From positions 186,001 through 250,000 of the forward strand of contig NZ_JACHJY010000001.1 in the NCBI RefSeq assembly GCF_014203895.1: 64,000 nucleotides of DNA, written 5' to 3'. The notes beneath the pieces are model-generated. The model was not told the origin of the DNA. It worked only from the letters and a program-made list of their open reading frames with translations, and ran no database searches. The position numbers were made by a program, and so were the translations under genes. The stretch is from Streptomyces nymphaeiformis. GTDB taxonomy: Bacteria > Actinomycetota > Actinomycetes > Streptomycetales > Streptomycetaceae. Shown here piece after piece: positions 26,771-35,171 of the stretch (position 1 is the stretch's first letter; every line of letters begins with the position of its first letter).

Positions 26771-28273
26771 ATGGGCACCAGTTCGCACCGGCGCAGGACG
26801 AGCACCCGGACCAAGGTCGTCGGGGCGATCGTCGCGGCGGCCGTCGTCGGCGGCGCGGCCGTCGCGCTCACCGGCACCGCCCAGGCCGCCGCCGTCGGCG
26901 CCGCCTACACCCGGACCAGCTCCTGGACCGGCGGCTACACCGGCCAGTACGTCGTCACCAACGAGACGACCGCGACCCGGTCCGACTGGACCCTGGAGTT
27001 CGACCTCCCGGCCGGCACCACCATCGGCTCCCTCTGGAACGGCGAGCACACCGTCTCCGGCAGCCACGTCACCGTGAAGCCCGCGAGCTGGAACAGGCAG
27101 CTGGCGCCCGGCCAGTCCGTCACCGTCGGCTTCGTCACCTCCGCCGCCGGCCGGGCCGGCGACCCCGTCAACTGCCTCATCGACAAGGCCGCCTGCTCCG
27201 CCGGAGGAGCCACCCCCACGCCGAGCGGCCGCCCCACCGGGCAGCCCACCGCGACGGCCTCCCCCAAGCCGACGGCCACCGCGACGGTGAAGCCCACGCC
27301 GACCGCCACGGCCACCACGAGCCCGAAGCCGACCACCCCGGCACCCACCCCGACGGCGACCACCACCGGGGCCCCGGCCACGGGCGCCGGGTTCGCGCCC
27401 TACGTCGACACCTCGCTCTACCCCGCGTACGACCTGCTCGCGACCGCCGACGCCACCGGCGTGAAGGAGTTCAACCTCGCCTTCATCACCTCCGGCGGCG
27501 CCTGCGCCCCGCTGTGGGGCGGCGTCACCGACCTCGCGAACGACAAGGTCGCGGCCCAGATCGGCGCCCTGCGCGCCAAGGGCGGTGACGTCCGCGTCTC
27601 CTTCGGCGGCGCCGCCGGCCACGAGCTGGCCCTGAACTGCTCGACCTCCTCGGCGCTCGCCGCCGCGTACGGCAAGGTCGTCGACCAGTACGGGCTGACC
27701 AAGGTCGACTTCGACATCGAGGGCGCGGCCTTGCCGGACACCGCCGCCAACACCCGCCGCTCCCAGGCGATCGCCCAGCTCCAGAAGTCCCACCCGGGCC
27801 TGGACGTCTCCTTCACCCTGCCGGTGATGCCCGAGGGCCTCACCCAGCCGGGCGTGGACCTGCTCGCCGACGCCAAGCGGAACGGGGTCCGCGTCGACGC
27901 CGTCAACATCATGGCGATGGACTACGGGCCGGCGTACAGCACCGACATGGGCACGTACGCCGTCCAGGCCGCGACCGCGACCCAGGCCCAGGTCAAGGGC
28001 GTCCTCGGCCTCTCCGACGCGGCCGCCTGGAAGGCCGTCGCCGTCACCCCGATGATCGGTGTGAACGACGTCGCCTCCGAGGTCTTCAAGGTCGAGGACG
28101 CGACCCAGCTCGTCGACTTCGCGAAGTCCAAGGGCCTGGGACGGCTCTCGATGTGGTCCTCCGCCCGTGACAAGCAGTGCGCGTCCGGCGCCGTGGCCTA
28201 CGCCGACCCGACCTGCTCCTCGATCCTCCAGCAGCCGCTGGCCTTCACGAAGGCCTTCGGCGCGTACAAGTGA
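26771..28273 (+). CDS. Secreted GH18 chitinase-like protein with N-terminal CBM2
   Basis: A 500-residue secreted protein. The Arg-rich signal peptide ends about residue 38 (GTAQAAAVG). A cellulose/chitin-binding CBM2-type domain (WTGGYTGQYVVTNETTA; WNRQLAPGQSVTVGF) covers residues 42-140, then a Thr/Pro/Ala linker and a compact GH18 domain of about 290 residues. The catalytic motif is KVDFDIEG: D313, D315 and acid E317 are present, the short form found in ChiD-like enzymes; LNIMAMDY-type residues are at VNIMAMDYG. Start ATG 26771. It follows the two-component genes by 178 bases. No clear dre site was seen upstream, unlike the other chitinase. Confidence 0.9.
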   Translation: MGTSSHRRRTSTRTKVVGAIVAAAVVGGAAVALTGTAQAAAVGAAYTRTSSWTGGYTGQYVVTNETTATRSDWTLEFDLPAGTTIGSLWNGEHTVSGSHVTVKPASWNRQLAPGQSVTVGFVTSAAGRAGDPVNCLIDKAACSAGGATPTPSGRPTGQPTATASPKPTATATVKPTPTATATTSPKPTTPAPTPTATTTGAPATGAGFAPYVDTSLYPAYDLLATADATGVKEFNLAFITSGGACAPLWGGVTDLANDKVAAQIGALRAKGGDVRVSFGGAAGHELALNCSTSSALAAAYGKVVDQYGLTKVDFDIEGAALPDTAANTRRSQAIAQLQKSHPGLDVSFTLPVMPEGLTQPGVDLLADAKRNGVRVDAVNIMAMDYGPAYSTDMGTYAVQAATATQAQVKGVLGLSDAAAWKAVAVTPMIGVNDVASEVFKVEDATQLVDFAKSKGLGRLSMWSSARDKQCASGAVAYADPTCSSILQQPLAFTKAFGAYK

Positions 28274-28301
28274 CCGGATAAGCCACCGCGCCCCCCACAC
28301 C

Positions 28302-28344
28302 GCGCGCCCCGGCCGGCACCACCCCACCTCCGGCCGGGGCGCGC
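28302..28344 (+). terminator. Terminator after second chitinase gene
   Basis: GCGCGCCCCGGCCGG (28302-28316) pairs perfectly with CCGGCCGGGGCGCGC (28330-28344), 15-bp stem with a 13-base loop, 29 bases after the stop codon. Confidence 0.85.
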
Positions 28345-28405
28345 ACCCCTGTGTGGGCTGCATCACGCATGTGGCCCCGGCCCGGACCGCGCCGGGCCCG
28401 GGAAC

Positions 28406-28443
28406 GACGGAAGCCCCGGTTCTTTCGAACCGGGGCTTCCGTC
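28406..28443. terminator. Strong hairpin downstream of tRNA-His
   Basis: A perfect 17-bp stem GACGGAAGCCCCGGTTC with loop TTTC (arms 28406-28422 and 28427-28443). It lies directly 3' of the minus-strand tRNA-His and can end that transcript. Confidence 0.9.
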
Positions 28444-28448
28444 ATCAG

Positions 28449-28522
28449 GGTGAGTAACGGGACTCGAACCCGCGACATCCTGGACCACAACCAGGTGCTC
28501 TACCAGCTGAGCTATACCCACC
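28449..28522 (-). tRNA. tRNA-His (anticodon GUG)
   Basis: Acceptor stem GTGGGTA/TACTCAC with one G-U pair; the extra G at position -1 faces discriminator C, the identity mark of tRNA-His. Anticodon stem CCTGG/CCAGG with loop TTGTGGT gives GTG. T arm with GTTCGAGTC is intact. CCA is not encoded. It follows the orn gene in the usual Streptomyces order. Confidence 0.97.
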
Positions 28523-28649
28523 ACGACCGGCGGTTTTCCCGAAGGTTTCCCCGACCGGCCGAGAAGAAGTCTACAGGGTTTCGAGGGGTGCTCGCGCACG
28601 CATTCTTCTGCGGGCGCGAGCGGGCCCCGTCGAGCGGCTGACCGAGCGG

Positions 28650-29252
28650 CTATTCGGCGGGGACGACGTGACGCGCCGCGATCTTCTTCGCGGTGTCGGA
28701 GTCGGGGCCGGGCTGCGGGACGAAGATCGCCTCGCGGTAGTAGCGCAGCTCGGCGATCGACTCGCGGATGTCGGCGAGCGCCCGGTGGTTGCCGTTCTTC
28801 TCCGGACTGTTGAAGTACGCCCTCGGGTACCAGCGGCGGGCCAGCTCCTTGACCGAGGAGACATCGACGATCCGGTAGTGCAGGTGGTTCTCCAGGGCGG
28901 GCATGTCGCGCGCGAGGAAGCCGCGGTCCGTGGAGACCGAGTTCCCGCACAGCGGCGCCTTGCCCGGCTCCTTGATGTGCTCGCGGATGTACGCGAGGAC
29001 CTGGGCCTCCGCGTCGGCGAGCGTGGTGCCCTCGGCGAGCGCGTCGAGGAGCCCGGACTTCGTGTGCATCTCGCGCACGATGGCCGGCATGGTCTCCAGG
29101 GCCGCGTCCGGCGGGCGGATCACGATGTCCACGCCTTCGCCGAGTACGTTCAGTTCCGAGTCGGTGACCAGCGCGGCCACCTCGATGAGTGCGTCGTCCG
29201 TCAGCGAGAGCCCGGTCATCTCGCAGTCGATCCACACCATGCGATCGTTCAT
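28650..29252 (-). CDS. orn: Oligoribonuclease
   Basis: A 200-residue 3'-5' exoribonuclease of the DEDDh family that removes the last small RNA fragments and pGpG from c-di-GMP breakdown. DEDD residues are visible: D9 and E11 in WIDCEMTGL, the aspartate in [11 protein letters not shown] near 112, and [11 protein letters not shown] near 158 (His and Asp). Start ATG 29252 with an AGGTAGGA ribosome site that sits right after a large hairpin. It lies downstream of adpA on the same strand, the arrangement known from Streptomyces (adpA-ornA), where loss of ornA affects growth and aerial mycelium formation. Confidence 0.97.
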   Translation of the reverse strand: MNDRMVWIDCEMTGLSLTDDALIEVAALVTDSELNVLGEGVDIVIRPPDAALETMPAIVREMHTKSGLLDALAEGTTLADAEAQVLAYIREHIKEPGKAPLCGNSVSTDRGFLARDMPALENHLHYRIVDVSSVKELARRWYPRAYFNSPEKNGNHRALADIRESIAELRYYREAIFVPQPGPDSDTAKKIAARHVVPAE

Positions 29253-29265
29253 GCGTCCTACCTTA

Positions 29266-29320
29266 GGGCCTGCCTTCCGGATCAGGCCGGGCTCGCGGGG
29301 CCTGATCCGGAAGGCGGGCC
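29266..29320 (-). promoter_or_regulatory. Large hairpin just before the orn ribosome site
   Basis: Arms 29266-29288 and 29298-29320 form a 23-bp stem with a single G-U position (core GCCTTCCGGATCAGGCC) and a 9-base loop. In the orn message it ends about 14 bases before the start codon, leaving only the AGGTAGGA ribosome site between. It could be a terminator for transcripts from adpA, a 5' stabiliser, or a translation control element. Confidence 0.8.
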
Positions 29321-29380
29321 CTGGCCCTTCCCGCCGATGGGACCGGCCCCGCGGCCCCTCGGTCCCGTCCCGGACAGGCC

Positions 29381-29417
29381 GACGGGCCCCCGGGGGAGGT
29401 GTCCCCGAGGGCCCGTC
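29381..29417 (-). terminator. Terminator after adpA
   Basis: GACGGGCCC (29381-29389) pairs with GGGCCCGTC (29409-29417), continued inward by CGGGG/CCCCG after one mismatch. It begins about 40 bases after the adpA stop codon on the minus strand. Confidence 0.8.
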
Positions 29418-29455
29418 GGTCCTGCGTCGCACCGCTTGTGGCGGCGGCGGTCTCG

Positions 29456-30616
29456 TTACGGCGCGCTGCGCTGCCCCGGCAGGGCCGGGCGCCCGGAGGC
29501 GTACACGTCCGACTGCGGCTTGCCCGGCTCCAGCGGCCTGCGGAGCCCCGCCGAGCCCTGCGCCGGCACCGCCGGCTCGAGCACGGCCGTACCGGCCTCG
29601 CCCTGCGGCCGCCGGGCGCGGTACGCCGCCCGGTAGGCGGCCGGCGAGGAGCCGAGCTGGCGCCGGAAGTGGCCGCGCAGCGCCACCGGGGAGCGGAAGC
29701 CGCACCGGCCCGCGACCTCGTCGACCGAGTAGTCGGAGGTCTCGAGCAGCCGCTGCGCCTGCAGCACCCGCTGGGTGATCAGCCACTGGAGCGGGGCCGA
29801 ACCGGTCAGCGAGCGGAACCGGCGGTCGAAGGTCCGCCGTGACATGTACGCGCGTGCGGCGAGCGTCTCCACGTCGAACTGCTCGTGGAGGTGCTCCAGC
29901 GCCCAGGCGACGACCTCGGCCAGCGGGTCGGCGCCGATCTCCTCGGGTAAAGACCTGTCGAGGTAGCGCTCCTGACCGCCGCTGCGCCGCGGCGGGACGA
30001 CCAGCCGGCGCGCGAGCGCGCCCGCGGCCTCGGTGCCGTGGTCGGTCCGCACGATGTGCAGACACAGATCGATTCCGGCCGCGGTGCCGGCGGAGGTCAG
30101 CACGTCCCCGTCGTCGACGAAGAGCTCCCGCGGGTCCACGTGGACCGACGGGTAGCGCTTGGCGAGCGTCGGCGCGTACATCCAGTGCGTGGTCGCCGGG
30201 CGGCCGTCGAGGAGTCCGGCGGCGGCCAGGACGAACGCCCCGGTGCACAGCCCGACGATCCTGGCCCCCTCCTCGTGTGCGCGGCGCAGCGCTTCGAGCG
30301 CCTCCGGCGGCGGCGGCGAGGTGATCGACCGCCAGGCGGGCACCACGACGGTGCCCGCGCGGCTGATCGCCTCCAGGCCGTACGGCGCGGTGAGTTCGAG
30401 CCCGCCCGTGGTCCGCAGCGGGCCCTCCTCGCCGGCGCAGACGAGCAGCCGGTAACGGGGCACTCCGGCGTCCTGCCGGTCGATGCCGAACACGGAGAGC
30501 GGGATGGAGCTCTCGAAGATGGGGCCGCCGCTGAACAGCAGCACCGCGACGACTTCGCGACGGCGGCGCCCGGACAGCTTCCGTGCGACCTCCGGTGCGG
30601 TGGAGTCCTGGCTCAT
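29456..30616 (-). CDS. adpA: AdpA, AraC/XylS-type master regulator of development
   Basis: A 386-residue transcription factor that switches on many morphological and secondary metabolism genes. N-terminal DJ-1/PfpI-like (GATase1-like) dimerisation domain: [19 protein letters not shown] near residue 30, [10 protein letters not shown] near 88, [17 protein letters not shown] near 118. C-terminal AraC-type double helix-turn-helix: [17 protein letters not shown] and [20 protein letters not shown] (about residues 240-335). The linker holds a rare TTA leucine codon at residue 223 in RSLPEE, so translation depends on the bldA tRNA. Start ATG 30616 after GAGGGGGG. Identity is strong because both domain sequences and the TTA position are the known AdpA ones. 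Confidence 0.97.
   Translation of the reverse strand: MSQDSTAPEVARKLSGRRRREVVAVLLFSGGPIFESSIPLSVFGIDRQDAGVPRYRLLVCAGEEGPLRTTGGLELTAPYGLEAISRAGTVVVPAWRSITSPPPPEALEALRRAHEEGARIVGLCTGAFVLAAAGLLDGRPATTHWMYAPTLAKRYPSVHVDPRELFVDDGDVLTSAGTAAGIDLCLHIVRTDHGTEAAGALARRLVVPPRRSGGQERYLDRSLPEEIGADPLAEVVAWALEHLHEQFDVETLAARAYMSRRTFDRRFRSLTGSAPLQWLITQRVLQAQRLLETSDYSVDEVAGRCGFRSPVALRGHFRRQLGSSPAAYRAAYRARRPQGEAGTAVLEPAVPAQGSAGLRRPLEPGKPQSDVYASGRPALPGQRSAP
29948..29950 (-). promoter_or_regulatory. adpA: TTA leucine codon in adpA (bldA control)
   Basis: On the minus strand the codons read TCT TTA CCC GAG GAG (Ser-Leu-Pro-Glu-Glu). I found no other in-frame TTA in the genes of this window. The location between the two domains is where adpA carries its TTA in S. 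coelicolor and S. griseus. Confidence 0.95.
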
Positions 30617-31038
30617 GACGCTAAGCCCCCCTCGGTGTTCGCGTCTCCCTGGTCGTGTCGCTCCTGCACGTTTCCCCTCGGTTTTGCACGAGACCCCAGT
30701 CTTCGGTACCCATGATCGAATCTACTGTGTCCCGTGGCGCCGGCGTGACAAGTTCTCCATCCGGTGGATTGTCGACAAGGCAACTTGGCGTGAAGCGATC
30801 GATCGCCGCGTTGCGCCTCCGACGGCCCCGCGAGGGCCCGGCGGTACCCCGAACGTCCCCGTACGAGGGGGGTGTGGGCCCCCGGGACAAGGCTTTCCCG
30901 GCCTCCGGAGCCGGGGTTGGTCAACCGTTTCGCCAAGGACTCGCCGATGGCTGGAAGTTGGCTGAAAACATATGGGGTCGGGTGTACGAACCTGTCAACT
31001 CGAAGGGGGGCGGGGTCGGATTCGAGCCCCTCGGGGGG
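30617..31038 (-). promoter_or_regulatory. adpA upstream region
   Basis: This 422-base gene-free region holds the adpA promoter and leader. TGGCGTGAAG at 30786-30795 fits the AdpA-site consensus TGGCSNGWWY at 9 of 10 positions and could be an autoregulatory site. The GAGGGGGG ribosome site is at about 30626-30633. No BldD box or gamma-butyrolactone receptor site could be assigned with confidence by eye. Confidence 0.55.
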
Positions 31039-31467
31039 CTAGTTCCGACGCCTCGGGCGGACCGCCTCGGCCCGCAGCCCGCGCTCCGAGCGGCGCAGCA
31101 GCAGCCGGCAGGCCGCCGTCACCGCGACCAGGCCGAGCGCGGTCCCGGCGGCCCCGCCGAGCGAGGTGCCGTAGAGGACGAGCACCACGGGGACCAGCGC
31201 GCAGCAGAAGACCGCCCAGCGGACGACGTCCCCCGTCTGCTCCGCCCCGCCGCCCGTACCCACGGCGATGTCCACCACCGTCTCCGTCCTCGTCTCCGCC
31301 CGCGGGTCCGTCCTCGTCTCCGTCCGCGGGTCCGCCCCCGGCTCCGCGGCCGCGGACGGGCCGGGCGCCCGACGGCGCCCGCGGGGCGCGCCGGGTCCGG
31401 CGGAGGGACCGGGGGAGGGGGAGGCGGCGGCGGAGGTCTGGCCGGCGGTGGTCGATGGTGCGGGCAC
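31039..31467 (-). CDS. Membrane protein of unknown function upstream of adpA
   Basis: A 142-residue protein. The N-terminal 70 residues are low-complexity (Pro, Ala, Gly, then a charged repeat DPRTETRTDPRAETRTE), the C-terminal half has two hydrophobic segments (VVRWAVFCCALVPVVLVLYG and GTALGLVAVTAACRLLL) and a basic tail. This fits a small cytoplasmic-membrane protein, function unknown. Codons are well biased for GC at position three in the membrane part; the repetitive N-terminus makes the start at 31467 uncertain. It is upstream of adpA on the same strand, separated by 422 bases. Confidence 0.65.
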   Translation of the reverse strand: MPAPSTTAGQTSAAASPSPGPSAGPGAPRGRRRAPGPSAAAEPGADPRTETRTDPRAETRTETVVDIAVGTGGGAEQTGDVVRWAVFCCALVPVVLVLYGTSLGGAAGTALGLVAVTAACRLLLRRSERGLRAEAVRPRRRN

Positions 31468-31854
31468 GGGCGGTCTCCCTGCGACGGTGGGGCGGGGGTG
31501 CGGTGGCGTCGGGGCGCCGGTTCGGGGCGGCGGGGGGCTGGACCTGTGGCAACGAGGAGCGGAACGTTCCGGTCACTCTCGGCGACGTCCGTTTGGCCCC
31601 CGTACGGTCGCCTGTAGGGCACATCCGGCATTGCCAGATCCCGAACCCCTCGGGCATGCTCCCTGGAACGCCGCGTGCGAGCGGCGGGCACGCCAGGTGT
31701 GGCGCGGCGGGCTCTGGGCAGGAGAGGAGTGTCGCCGTACCCTTGGGGGTATGGGCTTGGGAAGATGATTCCCGGACACAGCTCCGCCGTCACCCGTCGT
31801 TCGTCGCCCCTTTCCCCGTCCCTTCCCACGAGGACCTTCTTCGCCGAGACACCG
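31468..31854. other. Divergent intergenic region
   Basis: This 387-base stretch separates the membrane protein from the universal stress gene. Palindromic TGGCAATGCCGG-like bits occur near 31625-31640, and CCTTGGGGGTATGGGCTTGG at 31741-31760 may be part of the stress gene promoter. Nothing could be identified with confidence. Confidence 0.45.
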
Positions 31855-32376
31855 ATGGCCGGTCACGAATTCCCCGAACCCGCGGACCGCAAGCGCGTCG
31901 CCGATTCCACGGTCGACCCCCTCGCGGTAGAACAGCCACGTCACGCCTGCGACCCGGCCTTCCGGCACGGGGTCGTCGTCGGCTTCGACGGTTCCACGTC
32001 CAGTGAGCGCGCCCTCGCGTACGCCATCGGCATGGCCCGCCGCTCCGGATCGGGCCTGATCATCGTGCACGTGGCCAACCGGCTGCCCACCACGGTGTGG
32101 GCCGGCTGCGAGCCCCCGGTCTTCGTCGACGTGCCGGACCACCGCACCGAGGTCCTCGGTCTGGAGCTGGCCTGCGCCGAGCACCTCTCCGAGGTGCCGT
32201 GGATCCTGGTCGAGCGCGGCGGGGACATCTGCCACGAGCTGGAGGAGGTCGGCCGGGAGTACTCGGCCGACGCGATCGTGGTCGGCTCGACGCACGGGAT
32301 CGTCGGCCGGATCTTCGGCTCGGTGGCGGGCCGCCTCGCGCGCCGCGCCCAGCGGCCGGTCATCGTCATCCCGTAA
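31855..32376 (+). CDS. Universal stress protein (UspA family)
   Basis: A 173-residue single-domain UspA-type protein. The domain starts at residue 38 with GVVVGFDGSTSSERALAYAI and ends with the nucleotide-binding GxxG pattern AIVVGSTHGIVGRIFGSVAGRLARRAQRPVIVIP, which is the ATP-binding type. The first 37 residues are a charged extension. The start is ATG 31855 (MAGHEFPEP); upstream in-frame codons are not convincing. Role: stress or dormancy-related, partner unknown. Confidence 0.88.
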   Translation: MAGHEFPEPADRKRVADSTVDPLAVEQPRHACDPAFRHGVVVGFDGSTSSERALAYAIGMARRSGSGLIIVHVANRLPTTVWAGCEPPVFVDVPDHRTEVLGLELACAEHLSEVPWILVERGGDICHELEEVGREYSADAIVVGSTHGIVGRIFGSVAGRLARRAQRPVIVIP

Positions 32377-32565
32377 CGCACCCGCGGACCGCACCCGCGG
32401 ACCCGTCCCGTCCCGTACGGCCCGTCAGGTCACTCCCTCAACTGCCGTTATCCGGCCATAAATTCGGCCTTCCTCAGGTGAATTGTGCGCTTGTGAAGGG
32501 TACATAAAGGTCACCGGAACACAGCAGCTCACGCAGGACAACTGCACACCTGAAGGGAGCCCGCC

Positions 32566-33126
32566 GTGAACAACGAAGTCGCCGCGGGAAACACCACCTC
32601 CACGCTCGGCCACCTGGCACTCGGACTGACCCTGCTGGCCTTCGGCCTGGGCGGAACCGGTGTCATCGACAACGTCGCGGCAGCGGATGCCGCGGGTCTC
32701 GCCACCTGGGTCGGCGGCGTGACGCTCTTCCTCGTCGGACTGCTCGCGCTGCGCGCGGGCGACAAGGGCGAAGGCACGGCGTACGCGGCGCTCGGTGCCT
32801 TCTGGTTCACCTGGGGCAGCGGAGCCGGCGGGCACGCCTCGGCCGACGCCATGGGCCTCTTCCTGCTCCTGTGGGCGCTCCTCGCGCTCACGCTGACCAT
32901 GGCGGCCTCGGGCAGCGGACTCTTCGGACAGGGCGTGTACGGGCTGCTGTTCGTCGCGCTGCTGCTGCTCGGCATCGGCGCCCTCGCCGACAACGCCGGG
33001 CTCGGCAAGGCGGGCGGCTGGGTCGCCGCCGTCGCGGGTCTGGTCGCCTGGTACGGCGCCACGGCCGCGGTCGCCGGCTGGCCGACGGCCCTGCGCCGCG
33101 CGTCGGGCGCCCCGGCCGCGGGCTGA
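32566..33126 (+). CDS. GPR1/FUN34/YaaH-family acetate uptake transporter
   Basis: A 186-residue membrane protein with six hydrophobic segments, the size and spacing of the AceTr (SatP-like) family that imports acetate or succinate, or acts as an anion channel. The family-type N-terminal motif (NPG-like in others) is degenerate here: TLGHLALGLTLLAFGLGG. Start GTG 32566 after GAAGGGAG. The message ends in a perfect 18-bp hairpin. Expression may depend on carbon source; no operator identified with certainty. Confidence 0.82.
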   Translation: MNNEVAAGNTTSTLGHLALGLTLLAFGLGGTGVIDNVAAADAAGLATWVGGVTLFLVGLLALRAGDKGEGTAYAALGAFWFTWGSGAGGHASADAMGLFLLLWALLALTLTMAASGSGLFGQGVYGLLFVALLLLGIGALADNAGLGKAGGWVAAVAGLVAWYGATAAVAGWPTALRRASGAPAAG

Positions 33127-33144
33127 GCCGGAACCACCGCAAGG

Positions 33145-33189
33145 ACAGCGGTCCCCGTGCACGGGAGGTGTGTGCACGGGGACCGCTGT
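33145..33189. terminator. Terminator after the acetate transporter
   Basis: A perfect 18-bp stem ACAGCGGTCCCCGTGCAC (33145-33162) with its complement at 33172-33189 and a 9-base loop, 19 bases after the stop codon. Confidence 0.92.
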
Positions 33190-33196
33190 GGTGTCC

Positions 33197-33269
33197 GGCC
33201 GAGGCTCCGGGGGACAGGCCCGGAGGGGCGCGGCGTCCGGGGGACAGGCCCGGCGCCGCGCCTCGGCCG
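33197..33269. repeat. Nested direct and inverted repeats downstream of glmS
   Basis: TCCGGGGGACAGGCCCGG occurs twice (33206-33223 and 33236-33253), and the outer ends CCGGCCGAGGC and GCCTCGGCC (about 33196-33206 and 33260-33268) are complementary, so the whole can fold as a long hairpin. It follows the glmS stop codon on the minus strand and may terminate that transcript. Confidence 0.7.
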
Positions 33270-33285
33270 CGACGGCTGGGGGTGC

Positions 33286-35103
33286 CTACTCGACGGTGAC
33301 GGACTTCGCCAGGTTGCGCGGCTTGTCGATGTCACGGCCCATGGCGAGCGCCGTGTGGTAGGCGAGGAGCTGGAGCGGGATGCCCATGAGGATCGGGTCC
33401 AGCTCGTCCTCGTTCTTCGGGACGACGATGGTGTGGTCGGCCTTCGCCTGCGGCTGGTGCGCGACCGCGAGGATGCGGCCGCTGCGGGCCTTGATCTCCT
33501 CCAGGGCGGCGCGGTTCTTCTCCAGCAGGTCGTCGTCGGGGACGATCGCGACGGTCGGCAGGGCCGGCTCGATGAGGGCGAGCGGGCCGTGCTTCAGCTC
33601 CGAGGCCGGGTACGCCTCGGCGTGGATGTAGGAGATCTCCTTCAGCTTGAGGGAGGCCTCCAGGGCGACCGGGTAGCCGCGCACGCGGCCGATGAACATC
33701 ATCGACTGGGCGCCGGCGTACTGCTCGGCGATCTCCTTGATCTGGTCCTCGGTCTTGAGGATCTCCTCGATCTGCGCGGGCAGCTTGCGCAGGCCCTCGA
33801 TGATCCGCTTGCCGTCGGTGACGGACAGGTCGCGGATGCGGCCCAGGTGCAGGGCGAGCAGCGCGAAGGCGGTGACCGTGTTGGTGAAGCACTTGGTGGA
33901 GACGACGCAGACCTCGGGGCCGGCGTGGACGTACACGCCGCCGTCGGCCTCGCGGGCGATGGCGGAGCCGACGACGTTGACGACGCCGAGGACGCGGGCG
34001 CCCTTCCGCTTGAGCTCCTGGACGGCGGCGAGCACGTCGTAGGTCTCACCGGACTGGGAGACGGCGATGTAGAGGGTGTCGGGGTCCACGACCGGGTTGC
34101 GGTAGCGGAACTCCGAGGCCGGCTCGGCGTCGGCGGGGATGCGGGCCATGGACTCGATGAGCCCGGCGCCGATGAGGCCGGCGTGGTACGAGGTGCCGCA
34201 GCCGAGGATCTTGATGCGGCGGATGGTGCGGGCCTCGCGCGGGTCCAGGTTCAGGCCGCCCAGGTGCACGGTGGAGAAGCGGTCGTCGATGCGGCCGCGC
34301 AGCACGCGGTCGACCGCGTCGGGCTGCTCGCAGATCTCCTTGTGCATGAACGTGTCGTGACCGCCCATGTCGTAGGAGGCGGCCTCCCACTCGACCGTCT
34401 CGGGGGTGGCCGTGGTGGAGGCGCCCGAGGTGGTGTAGGTGCGGAAGTCGTCGGCCTTGAGGGTGGCCATCTCGCCGTCGTCGAGGGTGACGACCTGGCG
34501 GGTGTGGGCGATCAGGGCGGCGACGTCGGAGGCGACGAGCATCTCCTTCTCGCCGATGCCGAGGATGACCGGGGAGCCGTTGCGGGCCACCACGATGCGG
34601 TCGTTGAAGTCGGCGTGCATCACGGCGATGCCGTAGGTGCCCTCGATGACCTTGAGCGCTTCGCGGACCTTCTCCTCGAGGGTCTCGGCCTCGGAGCGCG
34701 CGATGAGGTGGGTGATGACCTCGGTGTCCGTCTCGGAGGCGAAGACGACGCCGTCGGCCTCCAGCTTGGCGCGGAGCTCCTGGGCGTTGTCGACGATGCC
34801 GTTGTGGACGACCGCGACCTTGTTCTCGGGGTCCAGGTGCGGGTGCGAGTTGATGTCGCTCGGCGCGCCGTGCGTGGCCCAGCGGGTGTGGGCGATGCCG
34901 GTGGTGCCGGTGAAGCGCTTGGGGACCTTGGCCTCCAGGTCGCGGACGCGGCCCTTGGCCTTCACCATCTTCAGGCCGCCGGCCTTCGGGCTGGTGACGA
35001 CCATGCCGGCCGAGTCGTAACCCCGGTACTCGAGGCGCGCGAGGCCTTCGAGCAGCAGCGGGGCGACGTCGCGCTTACCGATGTAACCGACGATTCCGCA
35101 CAT
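33286..35103 (-). CDS. glmS: Glutamine-fructose-6-phosphate aminotransferase
   Basis: A 605-residue enzyme making glucosamine-6-phosphate for peptidoglycan. N-terminal glutaminase domain with catalytic Cys after Met (MCGIVGYIGKRDVAP), HTRWATHGAPS near residue 75 and the glutamine-binding IVDNAQELR stretch near 100. Two SIS sugar-isomerase domains follow (GCGTSYHAGLIG near 300; SQSGETYDVLAAVQEL near 350; ALEASLKLKEISYIHAEAYPASELKHGPLALIE near 475-505). The C-terminus DKPRNLAKSVTVE is canonical. The start is ATG 35103. No glmS ribozyme was seen. It is near the hexosaminidase gene, linking amino-sugar salvage and synthesis. Confidence 0.96.
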   Translation of the reverse strand: MCGIVGYIGKRDVAPLLLEGLARLEYRGYDSAGMVVTSPKAGGLKMVKAKGRVRDLEAKVPKRFTGTTGIAHTRWATHGAPSDINSHPHLDPENKVAVVHNGIVDNAQELRAKLEADGVVFASETDTEVITHLIARSEAETLEEKVREALKVIEGTYGIAVMHADFNDRIVVARNGSPVILGIGEKEMLVASDVAALIAHTRQVVTLDDGEMATLKADDFRTYTTSGASTTATPETVEWEAASYDMGGHDTFMHKEICEQPDAVDRVLRGRIDDRFSTVHLGGLNLDPREARTIRRIKILGCGTSYHAGLIGAGLIESMARIPADAEPASEFRYRNPVVDPDTLYIAVSQSGETYDVLAAVQELKRKGARVLGVVNVVGSAIAREADGGVYVHAGPEVCVVSTKCFTNTVTAFALLALHLGRIRDLSVTDGKRIIEGLRKLPAQIEEILKTEDQIKEIAEQYAGAQSMMFIGRVRGYPVALEASLKLKEISYIHAEAYPASELKHGPLALIEPALPTVAIVPDDDLLEKNRAALEEIKARSGRILAVAHQPQAKADHTIVVPKNEDELDPILMGIPLQLLAYHTALAMGRDIDKPRNLAKSVTVE

Positions 35104-35171
35104 AAAGGTGAAACCCCTCCAGGTTGGTGGATGTACTCGAACGCACGCGGACGTTCCCGGGCGTGCGCCGC

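Noticed and set aside
30617..31038. BldD or gamma-butyrolactone receptor boxes before adpA
   Set aside because: Only half-sites such as GCGTGAC were seen; no full palindrome met the consensus.
32377..32565. CRP-like site in the acetate transporter promoter (TGTGA...TCACC)
   Set aside because: The half-sites are 14 bases apart instead of six, so it does not fit the consensus.
35104..35171. glmS ribozyme or riboswitch before glmS
   Set aside because: The gap is only 68 bases and no ribozyme core is visible; this element is typical of Firmicutes.
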